A stretch of DNA of 36,509 bases from Lingula anatina (GCF_001039355.2 NW_019775905.1:93736-130244); one strand, 5' to 3'. Counted from the first letter of the stretch, positions 1-9,859 are shown. Notes: a model not told the origin generated them from the letters alone. Made by a program: numbers and translations.

Positions 1-1240
1 TATTTGAGAAAACTAAAAATTACATTGAAAAGACTAGCAATTCCATGGATTAAAATAGTTAAACGTCAATAATTTTGACAAATCTATTCCAATATTTGTA
101 AACTTTGGACAAATGATGCTTAACATCAATAAAAATCTGTGATAAGCTCATCAGTTGACTGTGTCCCATGAAAAAGATTTTTTGGACAATATATTTGAGA
201 AAAATGAAAATTACATTGAAAAGACTAGCAAATTCCATGGATTAAAATAGTTAAATGTCAATAATTTTGACAAATCAAGTGCAATATTTGTGAAATTTGG
301 ACAAATGATGCTTAACACCAATAAAAATCTGTGATAGGCTTACCAATTGACTGTGTGTAATAGAAATGTTGTTTATTGGCAATTTGTTTAAGATGAATTA
401 GAAATACCAAAAAATTTATTTCCAATTTTACAACATATAATTTTGTCTCAAATGAAACAGCAAATGTTATGATTTGTGTTTGTTTGTGTGAGAGGTGGAA
501 AATTACCCATAACTGTCATCTGGGAAACAATATATGCCCATTCAAGACTGCTCCTTACTACCAATACCAGATGTAGAGGAAGTGATAGGCAGACGGAAGT
601 GATAATTAGATGGTGTCTTATGAAAAGGATTTTTTGGGACAAGATATTTGAGAAAACTGAAAATTACATTGAAAAGACTGGCAAATTCCATGGATTAAAA
701 TAGTTAAATGTTAATAATTTTGACAAAGCAGGTGCAATATTAGTGAAATTTGGACAAATGATGTTTAACAACAATAAAAATCTCTGATTAGCTCATCAGT
801 TGACTGTGTCCCATGAAAAAGATTTTTTGGACAATATATTTGAGAAAAATGAAAATTACATTGAAAAGTTGAGCAAATTCCATGGCATAAAATGGTTAAA
901 CGTTAATAATTTTGACGAATCTAGTGCAATATTTGTGAAATTTGGACAAATGATGTTTAACATTAATAAAAAGCTGTGATAAGCTTACCAACTGACTGTG
1001 TGTAATAGAAATGTTGTTTATTGGCAATTTGTATGAGAAGTGTTAGAATTACCAAGAAAATTCAACTTTATAACACATAATTCAGTCACACATGAAACAT
1101 CAAATGTAATGATTTGTTTGTTTGTGTGAGAGGTGGCAAATTACCCATAATTGTCATCTGGAAAACAATATATACCCATTCAAGACTTCTCCTTATACCA
1201 GTACCAGATGTAGAGGAAGTGATAAGCAGGAAGAACTTAG
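1..1240. repeat. Higher-order satellite, 645-bp unit (A-A-B) x2
   Basis: A monomer A of about 191 bp begins TATTTGAGAAAA at 1, 192, 645 and 837. Each A pair is followed by a different segment B (about 356-644 and 1001-1235) that contains TAATAGAAATGTTGTTTATT and later TTTGTGTGAGAGGTGG. Corresponding points in the two units lie 644-645 bp apart, so the period is A+A+B. The second unit loses similarity near 1235. The short ORFs that start inside B (near 476 and 1114) repeat with the DNA and carry no coding signal. The window opens inside the array, so it probably extends to the left. Confidence 0.85.
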
Positions 1241-1733
1241 TCAACTCAGAGATATTTAACAGTACACAGTCAGAAGTGAAATGGATATTAATTTAATTCA
1301 ATAAACTTCAATAAACTTTTATGAGATAATAATCATCCCCGAATTATACAGCCTTAATGTACACATACATTTAATAGAATGGTCTTCTTTAAAATGCCTG
1401 GAAGATATCTTGGTTTTCTGGATTGAAGGAGCCACCATATCTGTTGATGCAGTGGATCAGCTGACTTCTCCATTTGACTGAAACCTCAGACACCGCTGCG
1501 GATATGAAAAAATACACATGTACCACCTTAATTCTAGTATTTTCCTAGGAAATGGGAGTTTCTTTGTGGAATCAACAAGCTAGCATATAGGCATATGAAG
1601 GTGTAAAACACTGAACATGAAATATCTTGAATTGCCTTTTTATTTATAATTCTTGTGAAAGTAAATTCACCTGGGGAAAGGCGAAGGAGAGGTAATGATA
1701 AAATGGTTTGTTTACTAGCCTTATTACCAGATG
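1241..1733. other. Spacer, no gene seen
   Basis: AT-rich sequence between the satellite and a LINE fragment. Both strands were read and no open frame with family resemblance, RNA gene or clear repeat was recognised. The last part may be decayed LINE sequence upstream of the recognisable reverse transcriptase end. Confidence 0.5.
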
Positions 1734-2103
1734 GTCATAAGGCCAGTTTTAGAATATACCACCCCTGTTTGGCAATTTGGATTAACAAATGAATTGACTG
1801 CTCTAGTAGAAAAGTCTTAAAAAAGAGCTCTTAAGATAATTTATCCTGATCTTGAATATGACGCTGCTTGTGAACATAGTAAACTTGAACTACTGAGTGA
1901 AAGACGCAAAAAGACGCAAATGCATGCAAAAAATTGTTTATTAGTATATCAAATGAACCAGATCATAGTCTGCATTATCTTTTACAACCAAAACAAAATG
2001 TCAAATATTCATTAAGGGAACAGGAGACACTCAAAAGACCTAAAACTAAAACCAAATGATCAATGAGTGACTTTTTAACAAGTGCGATATACAAGTTTCA
2101 AAA
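1734..2103 (+). pseudogene. LINE reverse transcriptase C-terminal remnant (CR1/L2/Jockey-like)
   Basis: Translation from 1734 gives VIRPVLEYTTPVWQFGLT, then a stop at 1818-1820, then KRALKIIYPDLEYDAA and LELLSERRKK in the same frame. After a frameshift near 1960 it reads PDHSLHYLLQPKQNVKYSL, and after another near 2050 it reads DFLTSAIYKFQ. This order (RPVLEY-PVW, then KRALKIIYP, then ERR, then a PDHPL-LLP-like block, then a final YKFQ) is the usual C-terminal end of the reverse transcriptase of CR1/L2/Jockey-type non-LTR retrotransposons. One in-frame stop and at least two frameshifts show that it is dead. The AT-rich sequence to about 2230 may be its 3' UTR. The family-level assignment is from memory of the motif; the clade is uncertain. 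Confidence 0.75.
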
Positions 2104-2289
2104 TTAATTGATACAATTTTATTTCTTTGTATTTTAGTTATTTTGTTTTAATATACCTTTTAATATTCCTTTATTCCTACTCACTAGTGGTTTTATTCAA
2201 CTACGATGCAATGATTGTAACTATCCAGATCCGGTGGATGAGATGGGTCGGAACTAAAACCATTTGTACCAACAGCACCAAGCTGGTCT

Positions 2290-2655
2290 TATAATTATCA
2301 TAAATATGCACTGATCTGCCTCAGTACAAAACAAAGCCACTTAATAAATTTAAAGTGAAACAAAAATATGGTTTGGAAGTTAATAATTAAAGTTTATATG
2401 AATCGATTATGCTGATCTTGGAAAACAACAAGCCACTCATTAAATTTTAAGTAAAACAAAAATACAATTTGGCTGTTATGGGGTTAACGTCACCAAAATT
2501 GTGCAAAAAATCAGAATAATATTATCATTCATGTAAACTGATCATGCCGATTTTTTGAAAGGTACCAGCCTATTTACCAAACAATGCCACTTAGTAAATT
2601 TAAAGTAAAACAAAAAAAAACTGTTTGCCAGTTATGGGGTTAACGTCATGTGTCG
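2290..2655. repeat. Diverged tandem repeat, about 3 copies
   Basis: Three related segments share AAGCCACTTAATAAATTTAA-like text followed by GTAAAACAAAAA. They begin near 2331, 2429 and 2580, and each is preceded by a CTGATC-TGCC-like stretch. The last two also share GTTATGGGGTTAACGTCA. Spacing is uneven (about 100-150 bp), so the array is old. No coding content was seen. Confidence 0.55.
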
Positions 2656-2744
2656 GACAGCAACAGCCAGGACGACAGCAACGACCCGGACAGACAGATC
2701 AATCAGAACATATACAGACACTTACAGCGTCTGTACATAAAAAT

Positions 2745-3006
2745 GAAGCTTAACAGCTGTAGAAATCAGAGATAAGCTTATCACTTTACTAATTTCTAAT
2801 TTTAGTGTAGTTTATTGGCAATTTTTGAGAAGAGTGAGCATTACCAAAAACAAATATTATTTCAATATTGTGATAGATTTTTCAGTCTAAAATAAAATAT
2901 CAAATGTGATAGTTTGTGTTTGTTTGTGTAAATGTACCTATGATAACTGTCATTTGGAAATAATATATACCCATTCAAGACTTCTCCTTACTACCAATAC
3001 CAGATG
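2745..3006. repeat. Stray partial copy of satellite segment B
   Basis: The segment contains GTAGTTTATTGGCAATTTTT, TAGTTTGTGTTTGTTTGTG and CCATTCAAGACTTCTCCTTA in the same order as segment B of the satellite at 356-644 and 1001-1235. It is more diverged and separated from the array by about 1.5 kb that includes a LINE remnant. It marks either an older array boundary or a dispersed copy. Confidence 0.7.
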
Positions 3007-3532
3007 CTTTCTGCTTTTCTATAGGAATTAGACATGAGCGGAAAGGTAGATTCAGTTCACCAATTAAGCCACCATGCTGTATGGAAAGGGTCACCTGGAA
3101 AAGGAGACAGAAGGGTTGATTTGTGAAGGGACACTGTCACAAGCAAGGTGTAAGAAAAAAAAAAACTACAATTGTCTGACCTAATATATAACAGTTATCA
3201 GCATTGAGGACTGAAATGTGACAATTTGGTTAAACAAGGCAGCATGCAAAGCTGCCAAATATACAGACTTGAAGTTGTAAACAATGACAGTGAACAAAAA
3301 ATACATATACGGCACTGTAGTATAATCAGTAATACTTTTTAGTAATGTACTTTACCAAAATATAATTGAACAAAGAAAAAGGTGATTAGTTTTTTGTATT
3401 TATCTGCATTACGTATGACTAGCAATGACAACATATATATTTCTAAAGAACAAAGCATTAATTTTTGGGCATTACAGTCAATTTCAAATGAATTATCACT
3501 GAGTAATAGCATCAAGAGCACACAGAGGGATG
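3007..3532. other. Spacer, no gene seen
   Basis: AT-rich sequence with no recognisable ORF, RNA or repeat structure. The part next to 3533 could be the 3' UTR of the minus-strand LINE fragment that follows. Confidence 0.45.
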
Positions 3533-3650
3533 TCAAATTCTGAGATCAAAGAGGTCAGTTCCATATGTGTGTCCAACATTAGGAATGTTACGAATCACAG
3601 TAATTGACAAGGAGTTCCAGTTCCACAAAACATTCACTAACTGCTTGTGT
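3533..3650 (-). pseudogene. Possible LINE ORF2 C-terminal end
   Basis: The minus strand is open for 35 codons from about 3637 to a TGA at 3533-3535. It reads VNVLWNWNSLSITVIRNIPN and ends DLFDLRI. This resembles the extreme C-terminus of CR1/L2-like reverse transcriptases, where a 'vWNsLP.siR.i.....F...L...LFd' block precedes the stop. Frame is lost upstream. The fragment is short, so resemblance by chance is possible. It lies in the opposite orientation to the LINE piece at 1734 and would be a separate insertion. Confidence 0.35.
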
Positions 3651-3991
3651 CAGTCCAGGAGAAATAAAACAACATACCCCAGGTCACAATGACATGATCA
3701 TGTCCATGGGCTGTTGGTGTTTCACTCTGAGTAGGGCCAATGGTGGACACACATGGTATACTAATATGTTCAATTTAATGTGAAAATTCATGTGTCACTA
3801 GCATAAGGCTTCAGATCCCTAATGGGAGTTCAAAGTGACAACTTGATAACATGAGAAAAAATGCAACTACACTTTAAAAAACGTACATGTGCAAAGAGAG
3901 ATGCTTGTTTTATACACTGAGATAAAGCAGACATGTTCTACTGTATCAGTGACATCATGCACTGTATATATAGTCATCTAGATATATTTAC

Positions 3992-4016
3992 CTGTGGGTG
4001 CTGGTGTCACAGGTAT
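3992..4016 (-). other. Microexon-like segment 1 (25 nt)
   Basis: On the minus strand the segment is bounded by TTTATGTACAG (acceptor-like) and GTAAATATA (donor). It holds 25 nt copied from the end of the exon at 4182-4292. A 25-nt insertion would shift the frame, so if used it would change the C-terminal sequence or trigger decay. It may equally be an inert by-product of the tandem repeat. Confidence 0.25.
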
Positions 4017-4089
4017 CTGTACATAAATACAGATCTTCTACTATATCACTGACATCATACACTGTATGTATAGTGACACTGACATTTAC

Positions 4090-4114
4090 CTGTGGGTGCT
4101 GGTGTCAAAGGTGT
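4090..4114 (-). other. Microexon-like segment 2 (25 nt)
   Basis: This has the same arrangement as the segment at 3992-4016: the minus strand reads TTTATGTACAG, then 25 nt ending CAGCACCCACAG, then GTAAATGTC. It lies about 67 nt upstream of the donor of the 111-nt exon's next downstream position, so the intervening introns would be unusually short. Confidence 0.25.
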
Positions 4115-4181
4115 CTGTACATAAATATCTTCTACTCTATCGATGACATCACACAGTATATATAGTGGTACTGATATTTAC

Positions 4182-4292
4182 TTGTGGGTGCTGGTGTCAC
4201 AGGTGACTCTAAACTGGGAATAAAAGTAACAGGACCTCCTGGCGGCTGAATCCCTGGGATGAAAGTGACTACAGCTTGTGTAGTTGGTGTTC
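4182..4292 (-). CDS. Candidate internal exon of an unidentified T/P-rich protein
   Basis: On the minus strand a run of pyrimidines ends in TTTACTAG at 4293 and the segment ends at CACAA followed by GTAAATATC, so both splice sites look canonical. The 111 nt are divisible by three with symmetric ends (two bases complete a codon at the start, one is left over). In that frame there is no stop. It reads TPTTQAVVTFIPGIQPPGGP, then VTFIPSLESPVTPAPT, which contains an internal repeat VTFIPxxxxP and a Thr/Pro-rich tail of the kind seen in extracellular linkers. A second frame is also open, so the reading is not proven. No neighbouring exon was identified, and the parent gene and its function are unknown. 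Confidence 0.4.
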
Positions 4293-4299
4293 CTAGTAA

Positions 4300-5340
4300 A
4301 AAAAAAAGTTAAAATATACTGTATTGAGAAATGAAGTGTCAACTGTAGGTTTAAGGGGCATCATGCTATATATAAGAAAAGAGCTTTCTTCTAATTTTCT
4401 TGTATGTTTTCTAGGTTTTCTTTGCAGGCCAAGTGGTTTTCTTGTTCCCACTCCCCACATTATACACATGTAGGTCTCCAGTTAATAGTTTGGACAGAGA
4501 GATGGGTACATATGTATGTGGACCCATTTGATCTACTATAAAGTTATGTCACTAAATGGACATATTTCAGGATTTTGATACTTTTGATTTTTATCTCTTT
4601 TTTTAATACATTTTCCAAGTTTTCTTCACAACCAATGTTTTGCTTATCGCACTGTAGGTGTACACTACTGCTTCAGTATATGGACCATTTTAAAATTTAT
4701 CTTTGTCACATCTTTTTCATCTTTGTGTTATTGGATTGGATTATTTTAATAGCATGACTTTGAGGTGATAAGAAATTAAGCTCAGAGATTAACTAAACCA
4801 GGATATTTCACATTTTTCACGGGGATGAAGGACAGAAATAATTAAAAAATTAGGCTGAAGGCAGATACAATTTAACATGGAAAGTACATTCTTTATTGGA
4901 ATTGTGACATGTTTTACATAAACAGAGGAAATAATAGCACGATTTTATTTTCTGTAATTCCCTTAGATAAATAAAGTCTGTAGCTTTTACATTAGACCAT
5001 ATAGGATATAAAAAGTCACCTATCTGGTGCATACCTAGTGTCATTATTATTTTCTCAGTCTCTTCACGTAGCCAGTGCCAGCTTGCAATATCTATAATTA
5101 TACATGGCACAGGTCTGCAATACTGAACAACCTATTTTCTTGTGTGAAAACTAGGCAATGTGTGTGACCGTAGATGATCTATTTCAATGGCCAGTCATTT
5201 TAAACTAAAAATGGAATAAACATCGAACCTTAGTGTAGAACGAGTCAAGTAGCAGTTAGTAGGTAGGAGAAAATGGCTCCTTACCCCAGGAAAATTAATT
5301 GGGATGGGGGGTGGGGGGTTAGATCCCGTGGAGAACTTCC
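4300..5340. other. Spacer, no gene seen
   Basis: AT-rich sequence. A good-looking plus-strand acceptor (TTTTCTTTGCAG near 4420) is not followed by a convincing coding frame. No RNA gene or clear repeat was recognised. It may be intron sequence upstream of the 4182-4292 exon. Confidence 0.4.
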
Positions 5341-5344
5341 TTAA

Positions 5345-5563
5345 GCCCCCTTTACACTGGATGGCATCCTTTCTGCATCCATGTAGTACCACCCCGTTTG
5401 AGAATAAAAAAAGAATACTTTACAAGCCAACAACTGGCCAATCATTGAGGATTAACTTAGCAACCAAAGCGATGTTTGTGCCTCCTTTTGATGACCACAG
5501 GGATGCCAGTTTCATGCTCGCACAAAGGACGCAGAAAGGACGCCGTCTAGTGTAAAGGGGGTA
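5345..5563. mobile_element. MITE with TTAA target site (piggyBac/Kolobok-type)
   Basis: The left end, after TTAA at 5341-5344, reads GCCCCCTTTACACTGGATGG and continues CATCCTTTCTGC. The right end is its inverted copy, GCAGAAAGGACGCCGTCTAG then TGTAAAGGGGGTA, followed by TTAA at 5564-5567. The inverted repeats are about 35 bp and the element is 219 bp, too short for a transposase, so it is non-autonomous. TTAA duplications are typical of the piggyBac and Kolobok superfamilies. The CCCCC-nTTACACT/CCCCC-GTCACACT end is shared with the larger elements at 28313-29666. Confidence 0.85.
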
Positions 5564-5567
5564 TTAA

Positions 5568-6210
5568 CTACAAGCAATATGTTGAAAAAATACCATGGAC
5601 AGTTTTTAAATAATGCGACTTTAAAAAAGTTTGAATCAATTTCATCTAAATAGTATTATGACATTTTAGCTATATTTCAGCTTTTTACTTTTACATTTTT
5701 TTAATAAGCTTTTATTAAAATTTATTCTATTTATTTATTTATTTATTTTATTTTTTTGCAGTTATGAACAACCTTAGTCGATCTATAAGTTTTACATTGC
5801 AGTATTTTTAACAAAATTTCTAAAATTTCAATCAAATTTTTAAAAATAGCCCATAAGGCCATATTTGACAATCATGCACCAACAGATGGGTATCCATGGA
5901 AGTGTAATAAAACCAGATATAAAGTTTTCTAAGCATGTGATTTCCTGCTTTTCTACTCACATATATTGTATATCCTGGTATACCTGATCCCGCCAGGTGT
6001 CCAATAACAGATAGGCTATTCACACTAGCATTTTCATCCGCGGTCAAGGCCTGACCTATTGTGATCAGGTGCTCAGGTGACCACTTTCTCAAACAATTAG
6101 AAGATAATTATTAAGTTTTTAAAAGATCACCGAACTCATAAGATAAATCGACAGGGCGTTAACTGACAGCGGTGCAATTTGTCAAAGTCGCTTTTATTCG
6201 GGAGATTGGT
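5568..6210. other. Spacer with simple (TTTA)n and an ambiguous exon-like stretch
   Basis: It includes a TTTATTTATTTATTTA run near 5727-5750. On the minus strand about 5948-6055 is open and ends at TAT followed by GTGAGTAG, a donor-like site, preceded by CACAATAG. The predicted peptide (ending GSGIPGYTIY) is not recognised and its exit phase does not match the exon at 4182-4292. It is therefore not called as a gene. Confidence 0.3.
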
Positions 6211-6215
6211 TACCT

Positions 6216-6303
6216 GTAGGGGAGATTCGTTCTGTATTCAAGAGACTCCCAGATTATCCGGGAGTACATGTATACAACAAGCCCAAACGAATGTCTCCCC
6301 TAC
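6216..6303. repeat. Two-tier hairpin
   Basis: GTAGGGGAGATTCGTT at 6216-6231 pairs with AACGAATGTCTCCCCTAC at 6286-6303, giving 16 pairs with a two-base bulge. Inside it CTCCC-AGATTATCC-GGGAG (about 6246-6264) forms a second stem. It may be a decayed inverted-repeat element or a structured RNA; no promoter or known RNA class was recognised. Confidence 0.55.
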
Positions 6304-7055
6304 GACCAAGTTTGAATTCAGGAAAACTTGGATTACTGAACACCGTTTTGTGTTGATTAGATCTAGACTATGGTTTTGTAGAAACACAATGAAAGACACG
6401 AATGTTGATAGATTTGTTTGTTATCACAAAACAGAAGTCTTAGAGCACTTATCGGAAGGGAAGCAAATAGTCTTTATACTTACCCAATAAACTAAAATGC
6501 ACTCCTTTTCTTTCGATTGTGTTAACTTGAAAAACTATAGTCTGTAGTACATGATTTCCGCTCTTTCCCATCCCGAAAATCTTCACTGAATCATTGAATA
6601 TATAAGGCGAGGTGCCAGTGGCGATTGAATGGGAGAAGATGACATTTTCTTACGTCGTTAATATTCCTAGATATATTCCATAACGTGCGAAATGCTTGAA
6701 AATAGTATTCCGATCCGAATGAACAAGTCTGTTGATGAAAAAAGACCTGCAGTGAAAACGCAATCAACATATCAGTCACATCTAACACACTATATCGGAG
6801 GCGAATCGGGGCACATCAAGCGCATCCCAGTTCAGCGCTACGTTCAAGCTATTTCGCCCTAGATCTTTTGATTTTTAGTTCAAATTGAAAATATTTTGGT
6901 TGAAAAGGATTTGAATTGTTCATTATTTAAAAGGATCCCAGTGTTCATTATTTAAAAGGTAAAGAAGTTATTTTTTACACTCCCTTTGCATTATAATTTT
7001 CTGGGATGGTAGTCCTACCGGTAGGCCTATTGTTTGATGTCCGTTGTCCGATATA

Positions 7056-7620
7056 GATCCAGGATCCAGGATTATTTGAAGGGGGGTCCGCCGCAAATGC
7101 TTTGCTTACTCAAGCTGATGGCGTAGCAGCAGCGTTTTTTGGGCAGAAAACTGTTAGATCGATTTCAAGCAGACTCTCCCTCACCTGAACATTATATGCA
7201 TGTGTAATGTGGAGCTCAGCTAGACCAGTTTTATTATTTCTCCAAGGCGGATGAACTCCCAACCCCGAAATACTGTACACTGCACTGCACCTACATGTAG
7301 GTGAATGTTGACATTTTCTCTTTCCGTTTGCAAAGATGACGCACACCCACAACATAATGTGCAGCAAGGAACCATATAGATATTGGTTCACTATGTGTCG
7401 TATCCCGCCCCTCCCTGTACTGTAACCCAGATAACCCTTATGTACACAAGCAAGCTGTCTGAAGTTTCAGTCAAGTCCATCATTTATGGCAGCAGTTTCA
7501 ATAAAATTTTGTTTAGGACTTCCAGGCCTTATAATAGAAATAGGCGTTTAACGGGGGGGAGGGGGGGTTGATTTCGCATCCGTGGAACCCCACCTTCAAA
7601 TAATCCTTGATCCGCCTCTG
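7056..7620. mobile_element. TA-flanked MITE, GGATC(A/C)AGG family
   Basis: The left end contains GGATCCAGGATTATTTGAAG (7062 onward). The right end is its inverted copy, CTTCAAATAATCCTTGATCC followed by GCCTCTG and TA at 7621-7622. The outermost left bases are altered by a local GATCCA duplication. Poly-G stretches lie just inside both ends. Same family as the element at 10528-10775. The TA target site suggests a Tc1/mariner-related source; no transposase is present. Confidence 0.75.
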
Positions 7621-7800
7621 TAAACCTGTCGAAGAGAAAATCGTCGAAGAGAGCCACCGCCCACGGAAGTATAAATTTCAGCGGGAGAGTGCAAGGAAAC
7701 TCTTAATTTGAGTAGTTAAAAATACTATTTTTATTACTAGCTGGTAAAACACTGCATTACATTCGGTCTATTTTTATCACAGATGAGGTGAAAGTAACTT

Positions 7801-7933
7801 AGCTTAAAGTCATAATAACTCTTCGTTTTGGCCAAAAATTGGATTTTCCTGGAAAAAACGGCAATTTTCCCGTACTTACCAATGGTCAACAACCCCATTC
7901 CTCAAAGGAAGAGTTATTATTGCTTTAAGATTT
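7801..7933. mobile_element. Small inverted-repeat element
   Basis: AGCTTAAAGTCATAATAACT then CTTCGTTTTG at 7801-7830 is mirrored by AAAGGAAGAGTTATTATTGC then TTTAAGA at 7904-7930. The inverted repeats are about 27 bp around roughly 75 bp. Target duplication is unclear. It is probably a short MITE or its solo remnant. Confidence 0.5.
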
Positions 7934-8039
7934 GGTCATAAGGGAAAAAAAACTCACATAATGAACTTCTGAGAGCTGTCTGAAAAAGAAATTTAAAAAA
8001 AACAAGTCTTCAGATCACCGTATCTACACCTGAACAAAA

Positions 8040-8580
8040 TTTTTTTTTTATTCACGAAAATTAATACAGGACATTTACAACACAATAAGAGACAAATACA
8101 CCTTCCACACACCATTCACACACTGCAAACAAAGTTCTTACAAATGTTGATTAAAATACACGTAGAATTTTTTAAATAAAAGAATCTTAGTAGGCCTAGG
8201 CTACGACAAATGTTCTTTTCTATTCATATCAATATTTTTTCTATACTTTCCCATTTTTTTCTGAGATCATCTGCCTTTTGAGGACCCAGCGGGTATAAAG
8301 ATTGAAAATCTATTTTCTTTTGCTTTTCCAAATACTTTTTGCAGGCATTCCAGAGAGGTGTAATTTTATTCTGTCTACATAGAGTTAAATACTTCTTTAT
8401 ATAAAGAAGTAGTAGATTAATACCTAAGAGAGGGCTGTCGTCCAGGATTCCAAATATAAATAGGCAAGGTTGTTGTTGTAATTCAACAGAGTACAGTGTA
8501 CGTACATGTAGGTTCTGAATGAGACAAGTCCAAATAATTTGAACATACAGTATATATAATGAAAAGATAATTTTTACCAA
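8040..8580 (-). pseudogene. L1/Tx1-like LINE 3' end with ORF2 C-terminus and A-tail
   Basis: The minus strand is open from 8580 to a stop at 8224. The first part is poorly conserved. The second reads INLLLLYIKKYLTLCRQNKI, then CKKYLEKQKKID and LRKKWESIEKIL. This 'N.lll..KkYi..CR......f...l' block with a closing KW motif is characteristic of the C-terminal region of L1/Tx1-type ORF2 proteins. About 180 nt further on, the same strand has GTGAATAAAAAAAAAA near 8040-8050, which fits a polyadenylated 3' end. Everything upstream is missing, so this is a 5'-truncated copy. No target-site duplication was identified. Confidence 0.6.
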
Positions 8581-8589
8581 TCTGATGAA

Positions 8590-9440
8590 ATATAGTATAA
8601 AATATTGAACGAACTACTTCAATAAATTAAACCAAGAATTTCAAGTCTTTGATTAAACCAGCCCGACTTATCCCACTATTAGTTTATTAATTTTCACACG
8701 TTATTAAAATCTGGAGTGTTTTTTATACTTATGAAGTACTAACAATATGTAGCAGATTAAAGCACGAAAGATTGTTAACGCATTGCATAAAATTGTTTTT
8801 AATTTTAATTTGGCAGTTTTAATTGTGTAGTTTATTTTAAAACAACAGTTTTCACGCACGCTCCTGTCAATAATACAGCGACGGGGTACTTATTGCCCCG
8901 GCCCTTGATAAGAACGAACAAAACCAGTACTTTTTAATTCTACCTGGCCACTACCATCATTATCTCGGCATTTTTTCTCTCCGAAGCTCATGAAAAAATG
9001 ACAAGGTTTCACTTTTTATACCATTTGTTTTTTAAAAAATGATCCAAAAATATTCATTGGGTGTAAAAGAACATGAGCACGATTAAAGTAATATGTTCAG
9101 TTCGTATACGAAGTTCCGATATCGTAAGAGCATCAAAGAAAGGATTATGGAGCTACAAACATCGACAACAACGTTAACAACATTCTTTTTCTGGATATGA
9201 TGTAAAATGACTATACATGAATTAAAAACGCCTGTGAAAAAAACCAGGGAATCTTTCACGTTGTTAAATTTCAGTCACTCAGTTGAAATAAAGAACCCGA
9301 CGTTTTTTAACGCGCTGCAAAAAAAGGAAATAAACTACCCCCTACCTCCAGAATGTTACGACATGTATTGTTATAGACAGGTATGAATCAAATTCAAACA
9401 GGCTAATTCACTTTTGATGAAAGCTGTCCAGCGCACACGA
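8590..9440. other. Spacer, no gene seen
   Basis: AT-rich sequence with several poly-A/T runs. No coding frame, RNA gene or inverted repeat of note was recognised. The section just before 9447 may belong to the regulatory array that follows. Confidence 0.45.
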
Positions 9441-9446
9441 CTATGA

Positions 9447-9822
9447 ATGACAGTTTTTTTAACAAACGTCAAACACAGTTGCTACACTTTTCTCTCTGAA
9501 CATGTAAAACTCCAATATCCTTTGAGTGACAAGATGCCAATCAAATTCATTAGTTTTTATAGTTGCTGTCAAGTAATAACAGCTTGATTGGCAGTTTATA
9601 TAAACAAACGTCAATTACACTCATTACACTGGATCACTTTAGTCGTCGAACACGTTTAGTACAAGCTTCCTACATCCTTTGATTGACAAGGTGCCAATCA
9701 AATTCAATTAGTTTTGATAGTTGCTGAGATCTTAGTTGCTGTCAAGTAATAACAGCTTGATTGGCAGGTTATATAAGCAAACGTCAATCATCGCGCACTG
9801 TGATTTCTCTCGCTGTGAAACA
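9447..9822 (+). promoter_or_regulatory. Three tandem CCAAT/TATA promoter-like modules
   Basis: Units begin near 9447, 9587 and 9760. The second and third start ATTGGCAG then TTATATAA and AAACGTCAAT/CAAACGTCAAT, so each has an inverted CCAAT box about 10 bp before a TATA box. The first has a T-tract where the TATA would be. Between them lies TGCCAATCAAATTCA with TAATAACAGCTTGATTGGCA, so the CCAAT-type motif occurs in both orientations around a short spacer. The third unit has an internal GTTGCTG duplication. Paired CCAAT boxes with TATA are common in histone and other strong replication- or developmentally-controlled promoters; that comparison is an inference. Confidence 0.55.
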
Positions 9823-9855
9823 ATGAGTACGCCGAAAGAGAGCGCTAAAATCTGA
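9823..9855 (+). CDS. Possible mini-ORF after the TATA module
   Basis: About 50 nt after the third TATA box, AAACAATGA gives a start codon in good context and an 11-codon reading MSTPKESAKI before TGA. This resembles the start of a small basic nuclear protein such as a histone H1, but no histone fold and no histone 3' stem-loop was found downstream. It could be a truncated gene, a uORF or chance. Confidence 0.2.
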   Translation: MSTPKESAKI

Positions 9856-9859
9856 AGTA

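Larger units (their letters stand above)
3945..4215. repeat. Tandem triplication carrying a splice-donor segment
   Basis: TGTGGGTGCTGGTGTCA occurs at 3993, 4091 and 4183 (periods 98 and 92). Each is preceded by TATATAGT-like and ATTTAC sequence, and the first two are followed by CTGTACATAAATA. Read on the minus strand, every copy has CACCAGCACCCACA then G or A and GTAAAT, a consensus 5' splice site. The third copy is the 3' end of the candidate exon at 4182-4292, so the array appears to have grown by copying the exon-intron boundary. Confidence 0.7.

Noticed and set aside
476-1296. Two ORFs beginning with the same peptide (MFVCVRGGKLPI)
   Set aside because: They start in the two copies of satellite segment B. 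The similarity is explained by the DNA repeat and the frames diverge afterwards.
5948-6055. Exon-like minus-strand stretch with GTGAGT donor
   Set aside because: Its exit phase does not fit the nearby candidate exon, the acceptor is weak and the peptide is unrecognised.
6179-6490. 103-codon plus-strand ORF
   Set aside because: No ATG at its start, it runs through the hairpin at 6216-6303, and no family is recognised.
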